In this document: piece after piece, positions 56,869 through 64,000 of the stretch
Numbering within the stretch: the stretch's first letter is position 1
Layout of the letters: each line of letters begins with the position of its first letter
From: Glaciecola sp. HTCC2999
GTDB taxonomy: Bacteria; Pseudomonadota; Gammaproteobacteria; Enterobacterales; Alteromonadaceae
Reading direction: 5' to 3'
NCBI RefSeq assembly: GCF_000155775.1
Contig: NZ_DS989810.1
Location: 702,172-766,171, forward strand
DNA: 64,000 bases
The notes under the pieces: model-generated
What the model saw: the letters and a program-made list of their open reading frames with translations, nothing else
Told to the model about the DNA's origin: nothing
Database searches by the model: none
Translations under genes and position numbers: made by a program

Positions 56869-58296
56869 ATGAAAATGTTTCATATTTTTGTGCATGCACG
56901 CGCCATTGCGTTTGCTTGCATGCTGGGCTTGACATTGAGTCCAATTGCCGCACAAGCGGTGCAAACTAGTCGCTATTTAGAAGAAGGTGTTCAAGCGCCT
57001 GTACGACAAACGCTAAGCCTTGAAGATACAATCAGACTTACACTTTCCAATAATCCAAGTTTGTATGAGTTTGAATTTAGACAGCGAGTAATTGACGGTG
57101 ATTCAAAAACCGCCGCGCTTAAACCCGCACTGAATGCTGGGATTGAACTAGAGAACTTTATGGGAACCGGCGAGGTTTCGGGCATTAAGGAGCTCGAAGT
57201 CAGTTTGACCTTGTCATCTGTGTTACAGCTCAACGACAAGCCTAGCGCAAGATTGGACGTACTCTCTGAGCGTAAAATTCAACATGAGGTGGAAAAGAAA
57301 ATACGCACATTAGATGTCCTTGGCGAGCTGAATCGTCGTTACATCGAAGCACTCGTATTACAGGCCACCTTAGACGTGCAAAACGACGCAGAGACACTTG
57401 CACTCTATACCTATAACGCAGTTTCTAAGCGCGTTGATGCAGGCGCGTCTCCATTGCTAGAGCAAAAACGCGCCCAAGCAGCGCTAGCCCAAGCAAAACT
57501 CGATGTTAAATTAGCCCAAGAAGCTCTTCAATTTGCATTGCGAAGTCTTGCCATCATGTGGGGCGAACATACGCCCACTTTTAAGCGTGTGGAAGGTCAA
57601 CTTTTTGCGTTTCAAGATATTGGGTCATTCGAGATGCTTTCTGCCGCTATCCAAAGTAGTCCGCATATAGAGTTGTTCGCAAAACAAAGTCGTGTTCAAG
57701 CAGCGCAGCTTAGATTAGTGCAAGCCAACAATCGAGCTGACATTGAATGGTCAGCGGGTGTTCGGCGACTACAAGGTATTGATGAAACTGCTTTTATAGC
57801 CGGGATAAGCGTGCCACTGTTTCAACAAAAACGAAACCTAGGTAAATACGAGGCGCAAAAAGCTCGCCTTGATGCAATAGAGGTGCAAAAACAGAGTAAT
57901 GTGCGCAGTCTTTTACATTCAGTTAATCAAGCATTAGGTGAGCACACCCGCGCATTATTAGAGGTTGACGCTATTCAACAAACTGTCATACCGCCTCTTA
58001 CAGAAGCCTTGGATTTAGTCGAAAGCGCCTATTTAGATGGCCGGTTTAGCTATTTGGAGTGGGTATCTACTCGACAAGAGTTCTTAAATACGCGCCTGAC
58101 ATTAATTGAGGCGGCGTCTCAGGTGCACCTAAGCAAAACAGAAATTGAAACGCTTACCGGTCTTGCACTTAAGGCTTCACAAAGCACCACTGTAAAAACG
58201 GATACTGCAAAGAGAAGCGCTTCCAAAAAGTTAGCGCACAACATCACTATGCAGCAACCATCAAACATTTCGATAAGAAGTAACGATCATGAATAA
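56869..58296 (+). CDS. czcC: Outer-membrane channel of the RND metal pump, CzcC type
   Basis: 475 residues with a signal peptide (cleavage near AQA-VQ) and two outer-membrane efflux (TolC-like) repeats, seen as SLEDTIRLTLSNNPSLYEFE and helical EKQ-rich stretches (RAQAALAQAKLDVKLAQEAL; SVNQALGEHTRALLEVDAIQ). It overlaps czcB by 8 bp. Confidence 0.9.
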   Translation: MKMFHIFVHARAIAFACMLGLTLSPIAAQAVQTSRYLEEGVQAPVRQTLSLEDTIRLTLSNNPSLYEFEFRQRVIDGDSKTAALKPALNAGIELENFMGTGEVSGIKELEVSLTLSSVLQLNDKPSARLDVLSERKIQHEVEKKIRTLDVLGELNRRYIEALVLQATLDVQNDAETLALYTYNAVSKRVDAGASPLLEQKRAQAALAQAKLDVKLAQEALQFALRSLAIMWGEHTPTFKRVEGQLFAFQDIGSFEMLSAAIQSSPHIELFAKQSRVQAAQLRLVQANNRADIEWSAGVRRLQGIDETAFIAGISVPLFQQKRNLGKYEAQKARLDAIEVQKQSNVRSLLHSVNQALGEHTRALLEVDAIQQTVIPPLTEALDLVESAYLDGRFSYLEWVSTRQEFLNTRLTLIEAASQVHLSKTEIETLTGLALKASQSTTVKTDTAKRSASKKLAHNITMQQPSNISIRSNDHE

Positions 58297-59236
58297 ATTT
58301 ACTCAATTAAAAACATTCACAATATTAAAAGTACTCGTTTTAAGCGTCACGCTAATGATGATACATGGGACGGTGAGCGGCGGAGACAAACATGCAGACG
58401 GTGATTCTCATGAGGATGATAAACACGCAGGTGAAGTCATTACGATGAGCGACGAGACTGCTGTGCAAAATGGGATCACTACCACAAATGTCATTGCTGG
58501 CGACATTGCACTTTCGACCACACTTTATGGCCGAATAAGTGCAGATCCTGCTTCTTTGAGTCATATCAGAGCACGTTTTGACGGTGTGATCAAAGATGTC
58601 AAAGTCAACATTGGCGACACAGTTAAAAAAGGAGATATTTTAGCGGTCGTAGAGTCAAATGAGAGTTTAAAAAGCTACTCAATTACATCTCCCTTTGATG
58701 GCAACGTTATCGCGCGGCATGCCAACAATGGTGAGTTATCAAACGGGCAAGTACTATTTTCTTTAGCCAACTATAAGAATGTGTGGGCACAGTTAACCGT
58801 GTTCTCGCAGCACCTCTCCAAAATAAAGGTAGGACAAGCTGTTGAATTAAGGCATGCAAACTTTGAGCAGCTATCTGAAATTGCTTACCTCACACCATCT
58901 GCCGATAGTAGTCCGCATTCGCTTGCCAATGTCACTGTTGACAATAGTAGTGGCTATTGGCCATTAGGCACCTTGGTAAAAGCGCAGGTAACCACTGCCA
59001 CTAAGGCCGTAAGTCATATGGTGCCTGTTACTGCCGTGCAAGAGTATGAAGACAAGCAAGTGGTATTTGTTAATCATGATAATGAATATAAACCACGCCC
59101 TGTGCAGCTTGGTGTGACCGATGGTCGCTTTATTGAAGTCATAAGCGGCATTGAAATAGGTGAGCGTGTGGTGGCTACCAACAGTTACCTGATCAAAGCA
59201 GATTTGGAAAAATCGGAGGCCGGTCATGACCATTAA
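58289..59236 (+). CDS. czcB: Periplasmic adaptor of the RND metal pump, CzcB type
   Basis: 315 residues with an N-terminal membrane/signal segment and a short His/Asp-rich stretch (DKHADGDSHEDDKHAGE). Barrel/lipoyl domains follow (GRISADPASLSHIRARFDGVIKDVKVNIGDTVKKGDILAVVES). It lacks a long coiled-coil hairpin, so it is a compact adaptor. Ends with a His-rich tip (EAGHDH). Confidence 0.92.
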   Translation: MNKFTQLKTFTILKVLVLSVTLMMIHGTVSGGDKHADGDSHEDDKHAGEVITMSDETAVQNGITTTNVIAGDIALSTTLYGRISADPASLSHIRARFDGVIKDVKVNIGDTVKKGDILAVVESNESLKSYSITSPFDGNVIARHANNGELSNGQVLFSLANYKNVWAQLTVFSQHLSKIKVGQAVELRHANFEQLSEIAYLTPSADSSPHSLANVTVDNSSGYWPLGTLVKAQVTTATKAVSHMVPVTAVQEYEDKQVVFVNHDNEYKPRPVQLGVTDGRFIEVISGIEIGERVVATNSYLIKADLEKSEAGHDH

Positions 59237-59296
59237 TGCCTCAATACAACCCGAATATACATGTTTGCCACTGCAAGGCTTTAAAGGAGGCTTAAC

Positions 59297-62200
59297 ATGC
59301 TAGCTTCCATTATTCGCATCGCAATAGACAGGCGCGGTATATTTTTGATGCTGAGTTTTTTAGTCATTGGTTTTGGCTTATTTAGTTATAAAAAGCTGCC
59401 TATTGACGCCGTACCCGACATCACCAATGTCCAAGTACAAATTAATACACAAGCAACTGGTTATTCGCCGCTCGAAACTGAACAACGCATCACCTTTTTG
59501 GTAGAAAACGCTCTAGCGGGTTTACCAAACTTGGATTATACCCGTTCACTATCTCGTTATGGCTTGTCTCAAGTGACCGCCGTATTTGAAGAAGGCACCG
59601 ACCTGTATTTTGCCAGAAACCTCATTAATGAGCGCATAGGCATTATTAAAAGTCAGCTACCAGAGGGTATTGAGCCAGAGATGGGACCGATTGCCACCGG
59701 TTTGGGTGAAATCTACATGTACACGCTCAGCGCTGAGCCGGGCACATTAACATCCGATGGCAGAGACTTTGATGCGATGGCTTTAAGAGAGTTGCATGAC
59801 TGGGTGGTAAAGCCACAACTCGCGTTAGTAAAAGGTATTACCGAAGTTAACGCCATTGGCGGCTTTACCAAGCAATATCATGTGAATCCTGATCCTCAAC
59901 GTATGCTTAATTATGGTGTGAGCACTGACGATCTGCTGCGAGCATTGAGGCGCAATAATGCCAATCAAGGTGCGGGATATGTTGAACGCAACGGTCAACA
60001 AATACTGGTGCGCTCTCAAGCGCAGCTGGCCACAATTGAAGATATTGGTAATGTCGTGGTGACACTCGCTAACCAGTCTCCAGTGACCGTGAACGATATT
60101 GCCGACGTCGCTATTGGCAAGGAGCTTCGAACGGGGGCTGCGACACGAGAGGGTAAGGAAACCGTCTTAGGCACTGCCATGATGCTCATTGGTGAGAATA
60201 GTCGTGCCGTGGCCTTGGCAGTGGCTGATAAAGTGGATGAAATCCAAGCTAGCTTGCCCGAAGGTGTGGTAATAGAAACTGTTTACGATAGGACCGCACT
60301 GGTTGATAAAGCCATCAACACCGTTCGCAAAAACCTTGTTGAAGGCGCATTGCTAGTGATTGTGGTGTTGTTTCTGCTGCTTGGCAATATAAGAGCAGCC
60401 ATTATTACCGCAGCTGTGATACCGCTGGCGATGCTCGCCACAATAACAGGGATGGTGCAAACAGGCGTTAGCGCAAACTTAATGAGCTTAGGGGCACTAG
60501 ACTTCGGGTTAATTGTGGATGGTGCAGTCATTATTGTTGAAAACTGTATCAGGCGATTAAGTGAAGCGCAGAGGCGAACCGGCTCAGTGCTGCCCATCAA
60601 GGAAAGGCTCGAAGTCGTGTATGAGGCAACCAATGAGGTTATACGGCCGAGTCTGTTTGGCGTGATGATTATTACAATCGTGTATATCCCCATTTTCAGT
60701 TTAACAGGGGTAGAAGGGAAGATGTTTCACCCGATGGCAGCCACCGTCATCTTGGCATTACTTGCTGCGATGGTGTTCTCAATCACCATTGTGCCAGCAG
60801 CCGTTGCGATGTTTATGTCGGGTAAAGTCAGTGAAAAAGAGAGCCCAATCATAGTGGGGGCGAAATCGGTCTATCGTCCTGTTCTGTTATGGGCGCTGAA
60901 GCTACGTTGGTTGGTAATAGGCTCAGCGACATTACTGGTTATTGTGAGCGTTTGGCTAAGCATGCGTCTTGGCTCTGAATTTATTCCTCAACTGGATGAG
61001 GGGGATATTGCCTTGCACGCAATGCGAGTGCCCGGCACTGGCATTGAGCAAGCCGTGGATATGCAAAAAAGACTTGAAGACGTCATTATGCAGTACCCAC
61101 AAGTGAGCACTGTATTTGCTAAAACGGGCACGGCAGAAGTTGCCACCGATGCGATGCCGCCCAATGTTACCGATACCTTTGTAATGTTGAAACCTATCGA
61201 CCAATGGCCAGATCCTACTTTATCCAAAGTCGAATTTGTTGAGCAAATGGAGCGTGAGCTGCAAAGCGTACCCGGCAATAATTACGAGTTTACTCAACCT
61301 ATACAAATGCGGTTTAACGAATTAATTAGTGGCGTTAGAGCTGATTTGGGGATAAAAATTTATGGTGATGATTTAAATAAACTGCGCGATTCGGCTGGTG
61401 ATATCTTAGCCGTTTTGCAAGAGATTCCGGGTGCGGCTGATGCCCGTGTTGAGCAAGTTGATGAAATTCCCATCTTTACCGTGAACCCCAAACCTTATGC
61501 TTTAGCGCGTTATAATTTGGATGTTACTGACCTGCAAACATGGCTAAGCGCATCGGTTGGAGGTAAAGAAGCGGGCTTGATATTCGAGGGCGACAGGCGA
61601 TTTGAGATAGTGGTGCGCTACTCAGAGAATATTCGCAATAATCTTGATACGCTAGGCAGCATAGCTATTATGACAGGGACTGGTGATTATGTGCCTATAG
61701 CAGAGGTTGCAACACTTGAACATGCCAGTATACCCAGTCAAATCAGCCGAGAAAACGCCAAGCGCCGTATTGTGGTGACAGCCAATGTAAGAGAGCGCGA
61801 CCTAGGCTCGTTTGTTACTGAAGCAAAAATGCAAATAGCAGAAAATGTTGTATTACCAAGTGGTTATTGGGTCGATTATGGAGGCACGTTCGAGCAGCTT
61901 GAAAGTGCGAGTCAGCGATTGAGCCTTGTTGTCCCAGCGACGCTTTTCTTAATTCTTGCATTGCTAGTCATTGCCTTTGGCTCGGTGAAAGATGCACTGA
62001 TAATTTTCACTGGCGTGCCTTTAGCATTAACAGGTGGCGTTTTTGCGCTATGGGTGAGAGACATGCCCTTGTCTATATCAGCAGGCGTTGGTTTCATAGC
62101 GCTGTCTGGCATTGCTGTGCTTAACGGTTTGGTTATGTTGTCGTTTATTCGCCAAAGGCTGGAAGAGACAGGAGAGTTAATTAACGCTATTGTTGACGGT

Positions 62201-62407
62201 GCATTAACGCGTTTGCGGCCGGTATTGATGACGGCATTGGTTGCTAGCCTTGGTTTTGTGCCAATGGCGCTGAATGTAGGAACGGGAGCAGAGGTGCAGC
62301 GTCCGCTAGCGACGGTTGTTATCGGTGGAATAATATCGTCAACACTTTTAACGCTGATAGTGTTGCCTGTGTTATACCGATTAGTTCATAGCAAAGCGAA
62401 TTCATAG
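59297..62407 (+). CDS. czcA: Heavy-metal RND transporter, CzcA type
   Basis: A 1,036-residue HME-RND protein of normal length. The TM4 proton-relay block LGALDFGLIVDGAVIIVENCIRRL (Asp, Asp, Glu) defines the Zn/Co/Cd group. N-terminal KKLPIDAVPDITNVQVQINTQATGYSPLE is the family signature. With CzcB and CzcC it moves divalent metal from periplasm to outside. Confidence 0.97.
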   Translation: MLASIIRIAIDRRGIFLMLSFLVIGFGLFSYKKLPIDAVPDITNVQVQINTQATGYSPLETEQRITFLVENALAGLPNLDYTRSLSRYGLSQVTAVFEEGTDLYFARNLINERIGIIKSQLPEGIEPEMGPIATGLGEIYMYTLSAEPGTLTSDGRDFDAMALRELHDWVVKPQLALVKGITEVNAIGGFTKQYHVNPDPQRMLNYGVSTDDLLRALRRNNANQGAGYVERNGQQILVRSQAQLATIEDIGNVVVTLANQSPVTVNDIADVAIGKELRTGAATREGKETVLGTAMMLIGENSRAVALAVADKVDEIQASLPEGVVIETVYDRTALVDKAINTVRKNLVEGALLVIVVLFLLLGNIRAAIITAAVIPLAMLATITGMVQTGVSANLMSLGALDFGLIVDGAVIIVENCIRRLSEAQRRTGSVLPIKERLEVVYEATNEVIRPSLFGVMIITIVYIPIFSLTGVEGKMFHPMAATVILALLAAMVFSITIVPAAVAMFMSGKVSEKESPIIVGAKSVYRPVLLWALKLRWLVIGSATLLVIVSVWLSMRLGSEFIPQLDEGDIALHAMRVPGTGIEQAVDMQKRLEDVIMQYPQVSTVFAKTGTAEVATDAMPPNVTDTFVMLKPIDQWPDPTLSKVEFVEQMERELQSVPGNNYEFTQPIQMRFNELISGVRADLGIKIYGDDLNKLRDSAGDILAVLQEIPGAADARVEQVDEIPIFTVNPKPYALARYNLDVTDLQTWLSASVGGKEAGLIFEGDRRFEIVVRYSENIRNNLDTLGSIAIMTGTGDYVPIAEVATLEHASIPSQISRENAKRRIVVTANVRERDLGSFVTEAKMQIAENVVLPSGYWVDYGGTFEQLESASQRLSLVVPATLFLILALLVIAFGSVKDALIIFTGVPLALTGGVFALWVRDMPLSISAGVGFIALSGIAVLNGLVMLSFIRQRLEETGELINAIVDGALTRLRPVLMTALVASLGFVPMALNVGTGAEVQRPLATVVIGGIISSTLLTLIVLPVLYRLVHSKANS

Positions 62408-62414
62408 TACTCAC

Positions 62415-62442
62415 GGGCACTAATGTTGTTTCATTAGTGCCC
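62415..62442 (+). terminator. Hairpin after czcA
   Basis: GGGCACTAATG and CATTAGTGCCC form a perfect 11 bp stem with a 6-base loop, 8 bp past the czcA stop. No T-tract, so likely but not certain. Confidence 0.7.
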
Positions 62443-62500
62443 AGTTCTATATAAGGAAACGTCTTAGAGAGCTATCATCGTGATAAACTGAAAGATTAGA

Positions 62501-62797
62501 GTTGGGGCCATTTGTGAGGGATACAAAGAGAGTCCCTTGATGCTATCCCTAAGGGATACCTTAGAGTCCATTAAAGACCTATTGTTATTACCTCTTCTTA
62601 TTCTTATTAAGTCCTAAACAGAGGAACATCTATTCTTATCCTCAAGGATATATTGATAGCTTTTAAAGTAGCTCTGCATTAAGTTTCCCTGCTGACGGTA
62701 CTCGTATTCTTTGAGTAAGTCTTTATTAGAAATAAATATCTGAGTCTATAGGCCGGCTAACGATATTTTTATTCTTCGTCTTTAAGGTTCGATGGGA
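62501..62797 (-). pseudogene. Remnant of a second polymerase-like gene (3' end)
   Basis: About 300 bp clearly homologous to 48,707-48,999, covering the 3' non-coding stretch and the last ~60 codons of the polymerase-like gene. An extra base at the TTAGAAATAAATATC segment shifts the frame. It ends at GATGGGA, where integrase sequence begins. Confidence 0.88.
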
Positions 62798-62872
62798 ACG
62801 ACACTTCGCTACGCCAAAGTATCACAAGAGATACTCTGTGAAGCTTGTCAAATTGCAGCGATTCAAATCTGA
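62798..62872 (+). pseudogene. Remnant of a second integrase (last 24 codons)
   Basis: It encodes TTLRYAKVSQEILCEACQIAAIQI-stop, nearly identical to the end of the intact integrase and including the catalytic Tyr. The fusion to the polymerase remnant shows an internal deletion in an element of the same family. Confidence 0.9.
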
Positions 62873-62880
62873 AAACTAAC

Positions 62881-62927
62881 AGCCCCTCTGCTTACTCATA
62901 TCATATGGGTAGGTGGAGGGGCTTTTT
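62881..62927 (+). terminator. Duplicate integrase terminator
   Basis: Same AGCCCCTC...GAGGGGCT hairpin and T-tract as after the intact integrase; part of the remnant element. Confidence 0.8.
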
Positions 62928-63080
62928 ATTATTTTTTTCGCTTTTCCGCTGAGTACTTTTGGATATGCAGCATGGACTGGATGTATTTCCGTTAACTTTC
63001 CGATGGTTACAAGGCGGAAAAAACAACATCAAAGTAATAAGCCATTGATTATACTAGTAATATAGTACCATTCAGTTTAG

Positions 63081-63125
63081 CTCATAATCGGCAGGTCCCC
63101 CGTTCAAGTCGGGGTCGGGCCACCA
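63081..63125 (+). repeat. attR (partial tRNA copy)
   Basis: Matches the tRNA 3' half except two paired changes in the T stem (CCCTG...CAGGG becomes CCCCG...CGGGG, T-A to C-G), so pairing is kept. It has no acceptor 5' half or D arm and cannot form a tRNA. Confidence 0.9.
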
Positions 63126-63485
63126 TTTTTTCTTTCTTTATTTTATTGAGCATTTTAAGTTCATATACGAACCATTCTAGTGGTGTTAGTTGGCGCACTC
63201 ATTTAAACCTTTGTGCATGCAACATTATAGTCTAGTTATTTTTGCATTTTAGAATGAGAAGGTTATAAATTGTAATCCTCCCAAAAAAGATAGCAGTTTT
63301 GAATAGCAAATTCCCTCAACTATCAGCAAAGATAGTTATCAATGAGAAAATCAAAATATAGTATTGGCTAAAACATGGCTTTTGTGAAGCAAAATTAGCG
63401 CTGCCGCCAGTAAACTTCGAGAACCTATATCAGGAGCAACTGAGAAATTGTCTGAGATATCAGAGACTATTGATTAACATATAAT
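63126..63485. other. Region after attR, no gene seen
   Basis: About 360 bp, AT-rich, just outside the island boundary. No ORF with support on either strand; the first bases after CCA resemble those after the intact tRNA. Confidence 0.4.
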
Positions 63486-63659
63486 TCAAGTTGATTTATC
63501 ATTCATATTTAAAATAAACCTATAAAAGCTTTTAATTTTAGACATTTTATTTGTTCGTCTTTTTTCAATTAATTCATCTATTTTCAAAATCGTTTTGCTT
63601 GTTTGAGATAAAAAAGTATCTCTTCTAGCTTGATCTTTTTGATAATCTTTATCGTTCAT
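63486..63659 (-). CDS. Small hypothetical protein overlapping the gene upstream
   Basis: 57 residues, MNDKDYQKDQARRDTFLSQT..., very basic and helical. The ATG overlaps the stop region of the upstream gene by 11 bp, which suggests coupled translation. No family recognised. Confidence 0.5.
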   Translation of the reverse strand: MNDKDYQKDQARRDTFLSQTSKTILKIDELIEKRRTNKMSKIKSFYRFILNMNDKST

Positions 63660-64000
63660 ATTGCATTCTGCTCAAAAATTTATAAAAGTGAGTTTCAATA
63701 CCTAACATGAACATTTTAAATGCATTCTTAGATTCAGCGTGGTCATAGACCCTCACAAAATGACGACATTCTTTGACAACAGATTCTTTAAATAATGACT
63801 CGCTCTGCTCCCATAAATCTGTATTACGTTCATATCTGCCAACAACACGAAGAATATTAATGTTGTTTTCAGCTTCAATCCTTCTTGCTTCCGGCCATCC
63901 AGAAAATACCTCTAAGTTAGACTCATTTATGACTATATTGAACACATACTGAATATCACCTGTTATTTCGTCTGCCCAACATGGGGGATGATCTAAACCA
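63649..64000 (-). CDS. Hypothetical protein, 5' end outside window
   Basis: The frame stays open through the window's right edge (GLDHPPCWADEITGDIQYVFNIVINE is read before the GTG at 63,943-63,945). The gene therefore starts outside; 116 codons are visible. HPPCW...YVFNIVI is a pattern I have seen in soluble proteins of unknown role. The C-terminus is ...FLSRMQYER. Confidence 0.6.
   Translation of the reverse strand, partial: GLDHPPCWADEITGDIQYVFNIVINESNLEVFSGWPEARRIEAENNINILRVVGRYERNTDLWEQSESLFKESVVKECRHFVRVYDHAESKNAFKMFMLGIETHFYKFLSRMQYER

Larger units (their letters stand above)
32484..63125. mobile_element. Composite genomic island integrated in the tRNA gene
   Basis: A 45 bp direct repeat of the tRNA 3' half (32,484-32,528 and 63,081-63,125) bounds about 30.6 kb. 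The interval contains a tyrosine integrase, serine recombinase, polymerase-like gene, metal-resistance genes and several candidate defence modules. Much of its left half is visibly more AT-rich than the backbone. Unusually, the intact integrase lies 9.5 kb from the right att copy. Between them are a metal block and a remnant of a second related element, so the island formed in at least two steps. Confidence 0.9.

Noticed and set aside
63061-63125. A second complete tRNA at the right end
   Set aside because: Only the sequence from the anticodon loop onwards is present; upstream there is integrase-flank sequence and no acceptor 5' strand or D arm.

Overview
The window looks like chromosomal DNA of a low-GC marine-type gammaproteobacterium, most likely of the Alteromonadales (Shewanella/Colwellia-like). 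The evidence is the protein family types, a complete ccmABCDEFGHI operon, GspA/GspB, an SrmB-type helicase and an E. coli-like leu attenuator. The genus is a guess. Three layers are visible: a conserved backbone (1-32,528), a 30.6 kb composite genomic island inserted in a tRNA gene (about 32,484-63,125), and the edge of the next region (63,126-64,000).

Backbone. From the left: an incomplete eptA-type phosphoethanolamine transferase with an LTA-synthase-like sulfatase, a small membrane protein, galE, and mlaA convergent to galE. Then come the cytochrome c maturation operon ccmA-I (minus strand), recA with a LexA box, cinA/pncC, divergent mutS, pyrG-eno, an orphan gene, and leuABCD behind a leucine-rich leader peptide and an attenuator. 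After these lie hemW-rdgB-srmB (overlapping), cca, and the gspA-gspB pair. A CAT-anticodon tRNA gene (probably tRNA-Ile2) closes the backbone.

Island. The 3' 45 bp of the tRNA is repeated at 63,081-63,125, which defines the attachment sites. Inside are several modules. (i) A minus-strand operon (32.6-37.5 kb) encodes DUF4258-like, HAD, PRTase (ComF-like), DprA/SLOG, a ClpP-like protease and a membrane-anchored ClpP-fold protease, followed by two small proteins. (ii) A plus-strand triad (38.9-46.2 kb) encodes an ECF-like sigma factor, a 182-aa unknown, and a 1,994-aa protein with a Lon-like domain, an nSTAND1-type ATPase, one transmembrane helix and 26 near-identical 33-residue repeats. (iii) A coiled-coil NYN/Zc3h12a-like RNase sits beside a hydrophobic membrane protein. 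(iv) The mobile-element core (48.8-53.4 kb) has a polymerase-like protein with PolA/T7-RNAP-type motifs, small ORFs, a serine recombinase and a tyrosine integrase. (v) A metal-resistance block (53.5-62.4 kb) has a CadR/PbrR-type MerR regulator with its 19-bp-spacer operator, DUF3703, CDF, CzcI-like and CzcCBA genes. (vi) At the right end is a deletion remnant of a second, related element (3' end of the polymerase-like gene fused to the 3' end of the integrase, plus attR).

How they may work together. The island appears to be two related tRNA-integrating elements that captured metal efflux and at least two candidate conflict/defence systems. The best candidate for an undescribed system is module (ii). 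It may be a membrane-spanning sensor with a fast-evolving repeat array, linked through an ATPase and a Lon-like domain to a dedicated sigma factor. This recalls the CalpL-CalpT-CalpS logic of type III CRISPR, but with STAND-type sensing. Module (i) is the second candidate.
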